Assembly (NCBI GenBank): GCA_049975365.1
Contig: JBNGDS010000040.1
Location: 1 to 29,034 of the forward strand
Length of the DNA: 29,034 nt
Direction of reading: 5' to 3'
Source of the DNA: DSBG01 sp049975365
Lineage (GTDB): Bacteria; Desulfobacterota; Desulfomonilia; UBA1062
Translations under genes and position numbers: made by a program
The notes under the pieces: model-generated
The model's input: only the letters and a program-made list of their open reading frames with translations
What the model was told of the DNA's origin: nothing
The model's database searches: none
Part shown: piece after piece, positions 14,765-23,582 of the stretch
How the letters are laid out: every line of letters starts with the position of its first letter
How positions within the stretch are numbered: position 1 is the first letter of the stretch

Positions 14765-17455
14765 TCAGATTTTTTCTATCCTCACGGCACAGGCCTTGTA
14801 CTCGGCGGTCAGTGTCGCGGGGTCGTATACCGGGTTCGTCAGCCAGTTGGCGCATGCATCCCTGAAATGGAATGCAATCCACACCATGCCCGGGGGAACC
14901 TGCTCCGTGACGTTTGCCTTTACCTTGATTTCCCCCCGTCTGGATTTCACCTTTATGATCTCGCCATGACTGATGCCCAGTGTTTCGGCATCGGCCAGAG
15001 ACATGTCGGCTGTTTCTTCCGGGAGGAGGTAGTCAAGACCGCTCCGTCCGGTCTGTGTCCGGGTATGATAGTGGTAGAGCCTGCGTCCCGTGGAGAGGAC
15101 CAGCGGGTATTCCGTGTCGGGAACCTCGGCGGGGGGTGTCCAGTCCACGGGGTTGAACACGCCAAGACCACAGGTGAATCTCCCCTCCTTGTGAAGGAAG
15201 CAGGTCCCTGGGTGTTCCTCGTTGGGGACCGGCCACTGCAGCCCGTCGTGCTCTATACGTGCATATTTGGCGCCTGCGAAATTCGGGGCAAGAACGGAGA
15301 TCTCGTTGTCCCAGATGTCCTGGCCGCTGTTGGATTCCCAGGCATGTCCGAACCGCTTTGCAATCTCTCTGAATATCCACCAGTTGGGCCGCGCGTCTGC
15401 GGGTGGTTCGCTGACCTTGCGCACGCGGTTGATTCTCCGCTCGCTGTTGGTGAACGTACCGCTGTCTTCGCTCCAGCCGGCGGACGGGAAGATCACGTCG
15501 GCAAACCGGGTGGTCTCGGTTGGGAAGATATCCTGGCACACGAGAAACTCTGCCGAGGAAAGTTCATGTTCTACCTTTGCAATATCCGGCTCCGTGTTTG
15601 CGAGGTTTTCCCCGAACACCCAGAAGGCCTTCACATTTCCATCAGCCAGGCCTTCCATCATTTGGGGGATCATGAGGCCGGGTTTGGCGGGGAGGTTCTC
15701 CACGCTCCACGCCTTTTCGAATTTGGCTCGGGCATCAGGGTTCGCCACCTGCTGATACCCCGGAAACACATTCGGCAGGGCCCCCATGTCACAGGCCCCC
15801 TGCACATTGTTCTGGCCGCGGAGCGGGTTCACGCCGCCGCTCTCCACGCCCATATTCCCCAGCAGCATCTGGAGGTTCGCGGTGGACATGACATTGTTCT
15901 TGCCGCAGGTGTGTTCGGTGATGCCCAGGGTGTAGCAGAGCATGCAGGGCTTCACGGATGCGAGCACTCTCGCGATTTCCTTGATCATATCAACGCTGAC
16001 CCCGGATATCTCGGCAGCCCTCTCAGGCGGGTATTCCAGAATCTTGGCCTTCAGGTCATCGAACCCGACGGTACAGGATTCCACGAACTCCTTGTCATAG
16101 AGATCTTCTGTGATCAGGACGTTCATGATCCCGTTGAGGAAAGCGATGTCGCTCCCGACCTTGATCTGTGCGTGAATATCTGCGAAATCAGCGAGCGGCT
16201 GCTTGCGCGGGTCGACAAGAATGAGTTTCGCACCGTCCATGACTGCATTCTTCAGGAACGTGGCGGCAACCGGGTGAGCCTCGGTCATGTTGGAGCCGAT
16301 CACCAGGAACATCTTGGCCTTTCTGAATTCGGCAAATGAATTCGTCATTGCCCCGGACCCGAAAGATGTCGCCAGACCGGCGACAGTCGGGGCGTGTCAC
16401 GTACGCGCGCAGTGATCGATGTTGTTCGTCTTGAACACTGCGCGGAAAAGCTTCTGCATCTGGTAGGAGTCTTCGTTGAGACTCCTGGCGCAGCTGACGC
16501 CGGCAACGGCATCAGGGCCATGGTTCTCGATGATCTCCTTGAATTTGTTTGCCACCAGGTCAAGGGCCTCGTCCCATGAGGCTTCGCGGAATTCTCCGTT
16601 TTCCTTGATCAGGGGAGTCTTGTTGCGTTCCTCGGAATAGATGAAATCGTACCCGAAGCGACCTTTGACACACAACCTTCCCTGGTTCGGCGCCCCGTCT
16701 TCGACACCGGTCACCTTGACGATCCTGCCGTCCTTGACATGGAGCCACAGCTGGCATCCAACGCCGCAGTACGGGCAGGTTGTCCGGACTTTCTCCACAT
16801 CCTTTGCACGACCCTTGAACCGGGCCTTCTTCTCAATGAGGGCCCCCACGGGGCATGCCTGAACGCACTGGCCGCAGAACACGCAGTCGCTCTCCTCATA
16901 GGTCTGGTCACATCCGGCAACGATCTTGGCCATTGGCCCCCGGTACCCGAAATTGATGGCCCGGTTCACCTGGACCTCCTGGCACGCCTGAACACACCGG
17001 CCGCACAGGATGCAGCGGCTGAAATCGCGAATGATGAATGGGTTCATCATTTCAGGAGGGAATGGCTGAGGGGTAACCGGGAACCGGATGGTTTCCACTC
17101 CGTAGCTGTACGCGAGGTTCTGCAGCGTACAGTCCCCCGACATCTCACAGGTGATGCAGTTGTGATCTCCACTTGCCATCAGCAATTCAACAGTGAGCCT
17201 GCGTGATTTCCTGACCCGCTCGCTGTCTGTCTGGATGTCCATACCGTTTTCAGCAGGGGTTGAACAGGAAGCGACAAGAGCCCTGGCACCGGTGACCTCC
17301 ACAACGCAGACGCGACATGCGCCCGTTGCAGTACACCCGTCAAGATAACACAGGGTGGGGATGTACACCCCGTGAGAACGGGCAACTTCCAGGATGGTCT
17401 GCCCGGCCTGGAACTCAACTGTCTTGCCGTTCAAGGTAAGCGTTTTATTGGTCAT
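14765..17455 (-). CDS. fdhA: Formate dehydrogenase alpha subunit, selenocysteine-containing
   Basis: Mo/W-bisMGD formate dehydrogenase catalytic subunit of 896 residues, counting UGA (16397-16399) as Sec353. Cofactor ligands appear in order. The N-terminal 2Fe-2S domain uses C36, C47, C50 and C64, and the NuoG-type [4Fe-4S] site uses H98, C100, C103 and C109. A ferredoxin pair uses C148, C151, C154, C158 and C191, C194, C197, C201. The catalytic-domain [4Fe-4S] uses C227, C230, C234 and C262. Sec follows HCART and precedes HAPTVAGLATSFGSGAMT, the exact context of known Sec FdhA/FdhF. Ordinary gene calling gives two pieces (16397-17455 and 14765-16348). Start ATG 17455 has GAGGAG upstream. This NAD/ferredoxin-type architecture normally pairs with NuoE/NuoF- or HydB-like subunits, none of which is adjacent. 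Confidence 0.96.
16368..16384 (-). promoter_or_regulatory. SECIS hairpin in fdhA
   Basis: In the mRNA, GUCGCC-GGUCU-GGCGAC forms a perfect 6-bp stem with a GGUCU loop. Its loop begins 18 nt after the UGA, the same spacing as in E. coli fdhF. SelB recognises the loop GGUC in known bacterial SECIS elements. Confidence 0.88.
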
Positions 17456-17530
17456 GACCCTCTCCTCGATGGTTTAATTTTCACGCACAAGCAGGTGCAG
17501 CAAGCTCACCTTAAAATATGTCAACAAAAG

Positions 17531-17559
17531 CATATAATCCATATTTCGAATTTAATCAA
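17531..17559 (-). promoter_or_regulatory. Candidate sigma-70 promoter of fdhA
   Basis: On the minus strand TTGATT (17554-17559) is followed after 17 bp by TATATG (17531-17536), giving a leader of about 70 nt before the fdhA start. Confidence 0.4.
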
Positions 17560-17654
17560 GGAAACCCTTCGTGAAATCTTGACCTGTGTAACTTTTTCAA
17601 ACAAGCTCTGGAATGAGCAGCACGTGAGCCGTTGCGCACCCGGTCCAGGGGGTG

Positions 17655-17882
17655 TCATTCTTCCGGGAGCGAATTCTGTGTGTGATCGGAGCGTTTTTCC
17701 GGTAGTTGTATGTACGCGATCTCCCCGATGTTCCGGGGAAGGGACGCATTTGTTAGAACCCATAGCTGCGCGCTGACTTTCGAGTGAAAGACACATATGT
17801 CGCCGTCGTCGTTCCGGGCATACACAAATTTTCCACATCTGAATCTTTCAGGCTCGAATGCTACGATCCACCTTTCCGCCAC
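17655..17882 (-). CDS. Small hypothetical protein
   Basis: A possible 75-residue protein, starting at GTG 17882 because GAGGAG lies 6 nt upstream. It reads AERWIVAFEPERFRCGKFVYARNDDGDICVFHSK, which has the composition and amphipathic strand pattern of a real small beta-rich protein, with a polar C-terminal tail. No family recognised. It is upstream of fdhA on the same strand with a 199-bp gap. Confidence 0.4.
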   Translation of the reverse strand: MAERWIVAFEPERFRCGKFVYARNDDGDICVFHSKVSAQLWVLTNASLPRNIGEIAYIQLPEKRSDHTQNSLPEE

Positions 17883-18249
17883 GTTGAGCTCCTCATACAC
17901 ACAAAGTCTTCAGATCCAGGCAATCACGCATGAACGTGCCATGGGCGACTGCACAGGAACACGGTAGCGAATCATCCTGGGGAATGCAGTACCACTACCT
18001 GTACAAACATGTGCCATCGATACCCTCCCCATTGTTTCCACGTGCCGAAGAGTTTTTCTTGCACTGTTCGATTCACTCGTCCTGAGACAGAAAGGGCTCA
18101 AGACCGGGAATCCTGTGAATCAATGAAGGATTTTATTATGCTTTCAATGGCATATATGTCAATGGAAAAATTGTTGCTTCTCAGACATACATGAGGGCAA
18201 GGAGAGGGATTGAATCAGCTCGTGCTGTTCCCTCAGCCCTGCGAGGTGT
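17883..18249. other. Intergenic region without a recognisable gene
   Basis: These 367 bp between the small hypothetical gene and the crotonase stop have short frames on both strands, but none with a good RBS or protein-like composition. The part near 18120-18180 is AT-rich. I see no terminator or RNA gene. Confidence 0.4.
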
Positions 18250-19014
18250 CTATTCGTTGCTCCACCGGGGTTCCCTCTTCTCCATGAAGGCCATGGCGCC
18301 TTCGAAGGCATCCTTGCTCTGGATGATCGCTTCGAATGTTCGTGCGCTGAATTCATACCCGCCCAGGCCCTGGTTGATGGCCTCCTTGGTGAACCGGACT
18401 GCCAGGGGGGCAGCTTTCCGGATTTTCGCTTTCATGTCGTCAACTGCATCCATCAGGTGTTCGAGGGGCACGACCTGGTTTACCAGCCCGATGCGCAGGG
18501 CCTCCCGGGCAGAGATGCGCTCGCACGTCATGACCAGCTCTTTTGCCTTGGCCCGCCCGACTTCATCGGCAAGACGGATCATGGCGTACGGGCAGGTGAC
18601 CCCCCTGATCGGCCCGATGAACCCGAACTCGGCCTGCTCTGCGGCGATGATCAGGTCGCACATCAGGGCATACTCGGCACCGTGGCCCAGGGCGTGTCCA
18701 TTCACGGCCGCGATGACCGGCTTGGGGCACTCGATCAGTTTTATGGCAGGGGATGTGCCGGAGGTTGCATCCAGCTCCTGCCTGATCATGGTGATGGCTT
18801 TTTCCGGGTCACCGAAATCCGCCCCTGAGGAAAATATGCCGCCGCTGCCGGTCAGGACGATGAACCGGATACTGGTGTCGGAAACCGCCTGGTCGATCGC
18901 CATGCCCACCTCTGTCGACAGCTCGAGGGAAATCGCATTCTTTCTCTCGGGGCGGTTCAGCGTAATGGTTGCACAATCCTCTGCGGTCTCGTACACGATG
19001 GTCTTGAAATCCAT
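18250..19014 (-). CDS. Enoyl-CoA hydratase/isomerase family protein (crotonase)
   Basis: A 254-residue crotonase-fold enzyme acting on acyl-CoA thioesters. The oxyanion-hole segments are SSGADF (62-67) and NGHALGHGAEYAL (105-117). E114 aligns with rat crotonase Glu144. The position of the second catalytic acid, Glu164, is Gly134 (FGFIGPIRG instead of FGQPEILLG), so simple hydration of 2-enoyl-CoA is doubtful and an isomerase, thioesterase-like or lyase role is possible. I chose the ATG at 19014 because GGAGGGG precedes it; the ATG 18 nt upstream has no RBS. It is a single gene between two longer spacers. Confidence 0.93.
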   Translation of the reverse strand: MDFKTIVYETAEDCATITLNRPERKNAISLELSTEVGMAIDQAVSDTSIRFIVLTGSGGIFSSGADFGDPEKAITMIRQELDATSGTSPAIKLIECPKPVIAAVNGHALGHGAEYALMCDLIIAAEQAEFGFIGPIRGVTCPYAMIRLADEVGRAKAKELVMTCERISAREALRIGLVNQVVPLEHLMDAVDDMKAKIRKAAPLAVRFTKEAINQGLGGYEFSARTFEAIIQSKDAFEGAMAFMEKREPRWSNE

Positions 19015-19231
19015 ACACCCCTCCTTCTCCATTCTATGTGTAGTGTAGAGGGCATTCTCCAGATGACATACGTGAACCCCGAGCTATCCCATGAGAACAC
19101 GATCTGGAGAGAACACCTGGAACGAACTGCCTGAAGCCAGTCTCCACCCCTCGTTTCATGTGCATCTGTATGCTCTGAAGATGTACCACATCTCAATGAA
19201 ATGTGAAATGATAAGAACCACCTCTGATGGG

Positions 19232-21379
19232 TTACGGAAACGGCAGGCAAGCCTGGCCGGAATCCGGGCTGATGCGTTTGTAGATGCCGTTGATCCAGTT
19301 CTCCAGATCAGAGCAGTACCACCGGGAAAACCGCCTGTCTGAAGGCCCGCCCGGGAGTGCGGTGTGGATCTCGTCGGTGGAGAGGTCGATCGCCATCTTC
19401 AGCGACGGGGCAAAGCACGTTTTCCTCCCGCCGCTCTCGAAGATCTGTCCCTGGTGCGGGGTGGCGAGGTCCCCGATGAGGGTGATAGGGCCGCGGTCGA
19501 ATCCCAGCCACCTGGGCAGGCGCCCGCCGAAGAGGATGTGGGCCAGGATCAGTTGCCGGCTTTCTCCCCAGGTTCGGGGCTCCTGGGCAAGGGCCGTGTT
19601 CAGCGCCTGTGTATAGAGTTCCTCGCGACGTGAGCCGTTGAACCACGCAGACTCGTCTGAGAGCAGGACCCTGTCGAAATTCAGGTAGAAGTCGTTGAAG
19701 ATGCCGGTGTGCGTGTCGAGGTGGTCGATGACTGCCGGGCCAAAGCCGTGCTCTCCGAAGACCTGACGCCTGAGTGCCGTGTAGAACTGCTTGAAGATCC
19801 ACGCACCTTTCGAGTCTGCGGAATACCTGCAGTCCCACCCTTTCAGGATCCGTGCCGTGGGCGTGTCCGGAAGGAGCGGCACGAGGATGTCCATGAAGGC
19901 CCTGGCCTGGGTGGAGTACACATCGTGGTGGATCGCATACATGTCGGTGCAGCTGAACTGGTCGTTCGCCTCGAGCAGTTCTGTAATGCGATCAGAACGG
20001 TATGGCCCCATGGGAAGGGTGATGGGGTGTGCAGTGCCGAATGCGTTCAGGTCCTGGTTGGCGGTGACGAAAAAGCCCTGTTCAGGGTTGGAGCACATCG
20101 GCAGGTTTTCGGGGTCTTCAAAGCCCATCCAGTCGTTCTCTTCCTTCCACCCCGGAAGCGGCACGACTCCACTGATTCCGTCGCGTCGCTTCGGCATCAT
20201 GCCGGACATCTGGAAGCCGATGTTCCCGTGGACATCCGCGAGCACGAAGCTCCACGCGCTCTCGATATTCCTGAGGGTCTCCATGCCCTGTGTCACGTCT
20301 TTCGCATGCCACATGCTCACGATGCTCGAGACGCTCACGGCACCGGACATTGATGGGGCCCAGGCCGTGGCAAGGTAGAACCCTGTTTCGTTGGGGTCGC
20401 CGTCCAGGATGCCGTGCTCGTTCTCGTAGAACACGATTTCAACGGGCGGCTTCTTCTTGCGCTTGATCACCTCTTTCCGTTCGGTGAAGGTATGCCAGGC
20501 ATCAGGTTCCCGGAAGTACATGCCGGCTTCGCACTGCTCGATCCACGAGTCGGTTGCATCCATGAATGCATAGGTGGCCCCCCACGCAAGGTCGGACGTG
20601 CGTCCGACAAGGATTCCCGGCACGCCGGGGAAGGAGGCACCGGCAGCGTATTGATCAGGAGTCTTCAGCACGATCTCGTACCAGACGCTGGGCAGGCGGT
20701 TGATCTCCAGGTGGGGGTCGTTGCACAGGATCGGCTTGCCGGAGGCGGTCTTCGTTCCGGAGACCACCCAGTTGTTTGAGGCCATCATGGACACGGCAGC
20801 CGTGTTCCACAACGAGGACGGTAACACGATGCGCTCGGAGAACTTCACCTGCCTGATGAGGTCGAGGTCCAGCCCTTGGAGGATGCCCGGAAAGAGGTCG
20901 TGCAGCTTCTCCTCGCTCACCCCTGCCTGGACCATCTCGACCAGAAGCCGCTCCATCTCGCCCTGGGACTGGGCCAGGCTTATGTAGCCGAACATGCGGG
21001 AGGTCATCAGGATGTCTTCAATGCGCCATGGTTCGAACCTGCACCCGAGCAGCTTCAGTTCCCAGGGAAATTTCTCCGAGCATGCGGCATTCACCCCATC
21101 GCAGTAAGCCTGGAAAAGGGTGCGCATCTCAGGGGTGATCTTTCCCATCTCGCTTTCCATGTTCTGCGCCCAGTTCATCCTCCTGAAAAACGTGTCGATG
21201 GCGAGCATCTCGTCGCTTGCATCGAGCAGTTCGCTGCCTCTTCCCTGGCCAAGGATGCGCATCAGGAAAATCTCCAGGGCCCGGTCCCTGCCGTGGGCAT
21301 AGCCCTCACCGTGAATCACGTCCGCCAGATCCCTGCCCTCGACATGGGCAACGCCATGTGTGTCCCGCCAGATGTCCAT
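19232..21379 (-). CDS. Penicillin acylase family protein (Ntn-hydrolase)
   Basis: A 715-residue precursor of the penicillin amidase family, normally self-cleaved into alpha and beta chains, with the Ser at the new N-terminus as nucleophile. Residue S201 in SMMA-SNNWVVSG fits this site; it is followed by GKPILCNDPHLE, the family block after the nucleophile. The N-terminus begins directly with the domain (IWRDTHGVAHVEG, then GEGYAHGRDRALE) and has no signal peptide, whereas most characterised members are periplasmic. ATG 21379 has AGGAG 7 nt upstream. It lies 20 bp after the YeeE/YedE gene, so it shares their operon. Substrate unknown: acyl-amino acids, lactones or acyl-peptides are all possible. 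Confidence 0.94.
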   Translation of the reverse strand: MDIWRDTHGVAHVEGRDLADVIHGEGYAHGRDRALEIFLMRILGQGRGSELLDASDEMLAIDTFFRRMNWAQNMESEMGKITPEMRTLFQAYCDGVNAACSEKFPWELKLLGCRFEPWRIEDILMTSRMFGYISLAQSQGEMERLLVEMVQAGVSEEKLHDLFPGILQGLDLDLIRQVKFSERIVLPSSLWNTAAVSMMASNNWVVSGTKTASGKPILCNDPHLEINRLPSVWYEIVLKTPDQYAAGASFPGVPGILVGRTSDLAWGATYAFMDATDSWIEQCEAGMYFREPDAWHTFTERKEVIKRKKKPPVEIVFYENEHGILDGDPNETGFYLATAWAPSMSGAVSVSSIVSMWHAKDVTQGMETLRNIESAWSFVLADVHGNIGFQMSGMMPKRRDGISGVVPLPGWKEENDWMGFEDPENLPMCSNPEQGFFVTANQDLNAFGTAHPITLPMGPYRSDRITELLEANDQFSCTDMYAIHHDVYSTQARAFMDILVPLLPDTPTARILKGWDCRYSADSKGAWIFKQFYTALRRQVFGEHGFGPAVIDHLDTHTGIFNDFYLNFDRVLLSDESAWFNGSRREELYTQALNTALAQEPRTWGESRQLILAHILFGGRLPRWLGFDRGPITLIGDLATPHQGQIFESGGRKTCFAPSLKMAIDLSTDEIHTALPGGPSDRRFSRWYCSDLENWINGIYKRISPDSGQACLPFP

Positions 21380-21399
21380 TGCATGGCTCCTGTGTGTGT

Positions 21400-21927
21400 T
21401 TAGAGGTTCTTTTTCTCAAACCACCTGAACAAGCCCACGAACACGATGATCAGGATCACGATCACGATCCAGTGGTTGATGCCCAGGATCCCGTGAAGGG
21501 TTATCTTGCCCATGCTGCCCCAGGTGAGCACCGTGTCCTGCAGGAAAGGATACGCCTCTGCATACAGGCCAGCGCCAATGAGCATGCCGATGAGACCGAT
21601 CCCGGCGTCCCACCTGCCTTCGCCCACAGCACCGACGCCTGTTGCCGGGCAGTATCCCACGAGGCCCCAGCCGATTCCGAAAATCAGACCGCCCACGATA
21701 TTCGCGCCCAGGGAGGCTGATTTGATGTCCAGCTCGATGAGCCCCAGGTCGAGGAGGAGGTAGATGCCCACCATGGAGACGATCACTGATGAGAGCATGA
21801 ACTTGACGATGGTGAAGTCCTGGAGCCGAAGCGCCCCGATCTGCTTGTCGTAGCGGATGACGTGCGCCTTCTGCATGAAGAACCCGAAGATCACCCCGGT
21901 AATGAGTCCGTAGATGAGGATATTCAT
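21400..21927 (-). CDS. YeeE/YedE family transporter (sulfur-compound permease), second half-size gene
   Basis: A 175-residue integral membrane protein with about four to five hydrophobic segments. It carries the YeeE/YedE (DUF395, TsuA-like) core: GGLIFGIGWGLVGYCPATGVGAVGEG, where the Cys is in the conserved GxCPAT turn. Family members move thiosulfate or related reduced sulfur species across the inner membrane. Half-size members often work as pairs, and this one starts with an ATGA overlap on the upstream half-size gene, so a heteromeric transporter is likely. No TusA/SirA sulfur carrier gene is adjacent. Confidence 0.94.
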   Translation of the reverse strand: MNILIYGLITGVIFGFFMQKAHVIRYDKQIGALRLQDFTIVKFMLSSVIVSMVGIYLLLDLGLIELDIKSASLGANIVGGLIFGIGWGLVGYCPATGVGAVGEGRWDAGIGLIGMLIGAGLYAEAYPFLQDTVLTWGSMGKITLHGILGINHWIVIVILIIVFVGLFRWFEKKNL

Positions 21928-22448
21928 GACCGCTCACCTCCTGTGTACAGGATCCGGGCTACGACAATTCCCCCGACAAAGAAGCAGATGAGAGAGATGT
22001 ACCCGCTGATAGATATCTGAGCCAGACCGCTCAGACCGTGCCCGCTCGGTCACCCGCCGGCCATTCGCGCACCGAACATGAGTACGATGCCCCCCAGAAA
22101 CGCCACGACCCACCGTTTTGCCGTGTTGGGACCGAACCTTGATTTCCACATGGGTGGGACCGGTGTGGACGAGAAATCCTTTCCCAGGCGCGCCGCGATG
22201 AGCGATCCGAAGAGGACCCCGAAGACGAACATCCACTGCCAGTCGATCTTCACCTTCGTCTTCACGAAGTAGTCCAGGGCCTGCACCCGTTCAGGCACGA
22301 AGACCTGCTCGATCAGGCCGGCCGTGCGGACAAACGTGGTGGACGCCCCGAAGTATTTCCCGGTAGCCAGCACGGACAGCACCAGGAGCAGGCCCGCAAG
22401 GGCCCCGGCCACATAGGGAGACCAGGTTGTACGAGTAAACACGCTCAT
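21924..22448 (-). CDS. YeeE/YedE family transporter, predicted selenoprotein (Sec133)
   Basis: Read through UGA at 22050-22052, this gives 174 residues with about four membrane segments. The UGA falls in ARMAGG-U-PSGHGLSG, exactly where YeeE/YedE proteins have the Cys of GGC-x-SGHG. After it come 41 more in-frame residues with a final membrane helix (ISLICFFVGGIVVARILY). The extended frame stops at a TGA overlapping the next gene's ATG (ATGA), as expected for translational coupling. A hairpin with a GGUCUG loop follows the UGA (see SECIS entry). Without recoding the protein loses its last helix and the motif. The start ATG 22448 has AGGAGG 8 nt upstream. The alternative is a nonsense-mutated pseudogene, which the intact downstream frame, the hairpin and the coupling argue against. 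Confidence 0.85.
22017..22034 (-). promoter_or_regulatory. Predicted SECIS hairpin in the YeeE/YedE gene
   Basis: The mRNA has CUGAGC-GGUCUG-GCUCAG: a perfect 6-bp stem with a GGUCUG loop that begins 21 nt after the UGA. Loop sequence and distance match bacterial SECIS rules and resemble the fdhA element in this window. Confidence 0.75.
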
Positions 22449-22691
22449 TCCATTCACCTCCTGAATTGTTGGTAGTGGGAGTGCCCTATTTCTCTCTCTC
22501 CCCCCATTTGTTCAGAGTGTTTTTGAGGGATGCATCCTGGGGGTCATAACCCTGGGAGTTCACCTCTCAGTGTATGTGTATAGAAATAATGCACTCCTGG
22601 CGTTTGACAAGGGATGAAACAGAAGAGAGGGTGCTGGATGCGGAGTGTGCAGGAGAAGCGAGAGCGTTTCGCTCTGTCACCCTCCCATGGG

Positions 22692-23570
22692 TTACAGTGC
22701 GTTCAGAAGCATATGGCCATCTCGAATGGCCTCTCTGCCTTCAGCATTGATGACCCTGAAAAACAGGCTGACGCCACCTTTTCCTTCTCGATGGATCAAC
22801 TCGACACAGATGTCACTGCCCGGGAGTACCATGCCGCTGAACCGGCAGGAAACCGCCCTGACAACCAGGGGGTTTCCGCCGCCTTCTCTGTTGACAAGCT
22901 CGCGCACTGCGAAGGCGAGCGTTGCCGTTCCCTGCAGGATTCTGCCGGGCAGGCCGACGTCGTGGGCGAATTTGACCGAGGTGTGGATCGGGAAAAAGAT
23001 CCTGGAGCAGGCATCATAGACAAACGGAGCCAGTTCATCGATGTGAATGGTGGATTTCCACACCGGGGTGTCCCTGGTAGGACAGGAGGGAACTCGGGGC
23101 AGATCTTCAGCTCCCCGGCCCTCGTCCAAGCAGGTGACTCCGCGCAGCATGGCACCGATATGTTCGCAGAAGACCTGTGCACCATGACTGTCCCGTGCAT
23201 CGAAGCGGATCACGATGTGGGTCCCGGCTCTGTGGGGCATGATGGCAGCGATCGTGCCCTGAATTCTCACGTCGTCCCCCGGCCGCAGCTGGCGGAAAAA
23301 TTCCAGGTGCTCGGAGTAGTGCACCTGGGTCATGAGGATCTCCCTGGGAAAATCAGGGGCCTCGATGTAGTCCCAGATTCTCTCGGATACCGGCCAGGTG
23401 GCAGCCACGGCGAACATCGGGGGAGCGACAACCCCGCCCGGGCGCTCATCGTCCAGGTAGCACGGATTGGAGTCACCGACGCTGGCGGCATAGTTCATGG
23501 TATCCCGCCAGGTGACGCTCGTCGTGTACTCTTTCAGATCAGACCCGACAAACCGTGAGGATATCTCCAT
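22692..23570 (-). CDS. MaoC-like double hot-dog acyl-CoA hydratase/dehydratase family protein
   Basis: A 292-residue protein with two hot-dog domains. The N-terminal part (YAASVGDSNPCYLD at 27-40, then VVAPPMF) is the FAS1-like/MaoC N-dehydratase type. The C-terminal MaoC part has FFPIHTSVKFAHDVGLPGRILQG. In an active MaoC the motif is D-x-N-P-x-H; here H196 is kept but the Asp is I191 and the Asn is F193. Catalytic activity as a typical (R)-hydratase is therefore uncertain. ATG 23570 has TGAGGAGG upstream. It lies 12 bp after a small Cys-rich ORF. Confidence 0.92.
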   Translation of the reverse strand: MEISSRFVGSDLKEYTTSVTWRDTMNYAASVGDSNPCYLDDERPGGVVAPPMFAVAATWPVSERIWDYIEAPDFPREILMTQVHYSEHLEFFRQLRPGDDVRIQGTIAAIMPHRAGTHIVIRFDARDSHGAQVFCEHIGAMLRGVTCLDEGRGAEDLPRVPSCPTRDTPVWKSTIHIDELAPFVYDACSRIFFPIHTSVKFAHDVGLPGRILQGTATLAFAVRELVNREGGGNPLVVRAVSCRFSGMVLPGSDICVELIHREGKGGVSLFFRVINAEGREAIRDGHMLLNAL

Positions 23571-23582
23571 GCGAGCGCCTCC

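Noticed and set aside
14729..16339. 536-residue plus-strand frame
   Set aside because: Antisense of the fdhA catalytic region, which is certain from its motifs.
17521..17838. 105-residue minus-strand frame upstream of fdhA
   Set aside because: It overlaps the better small ORF 17655-17882 in another frame, and its composition (Arg-rich start) is unlike a real protein.
22661..22675. AGAGCG-TTT-CGCTCT hairpin after the MaoC-like gene
   Set aside because: No U-run follows on the minus strand and the stem is short, so I did not call it a terminator.
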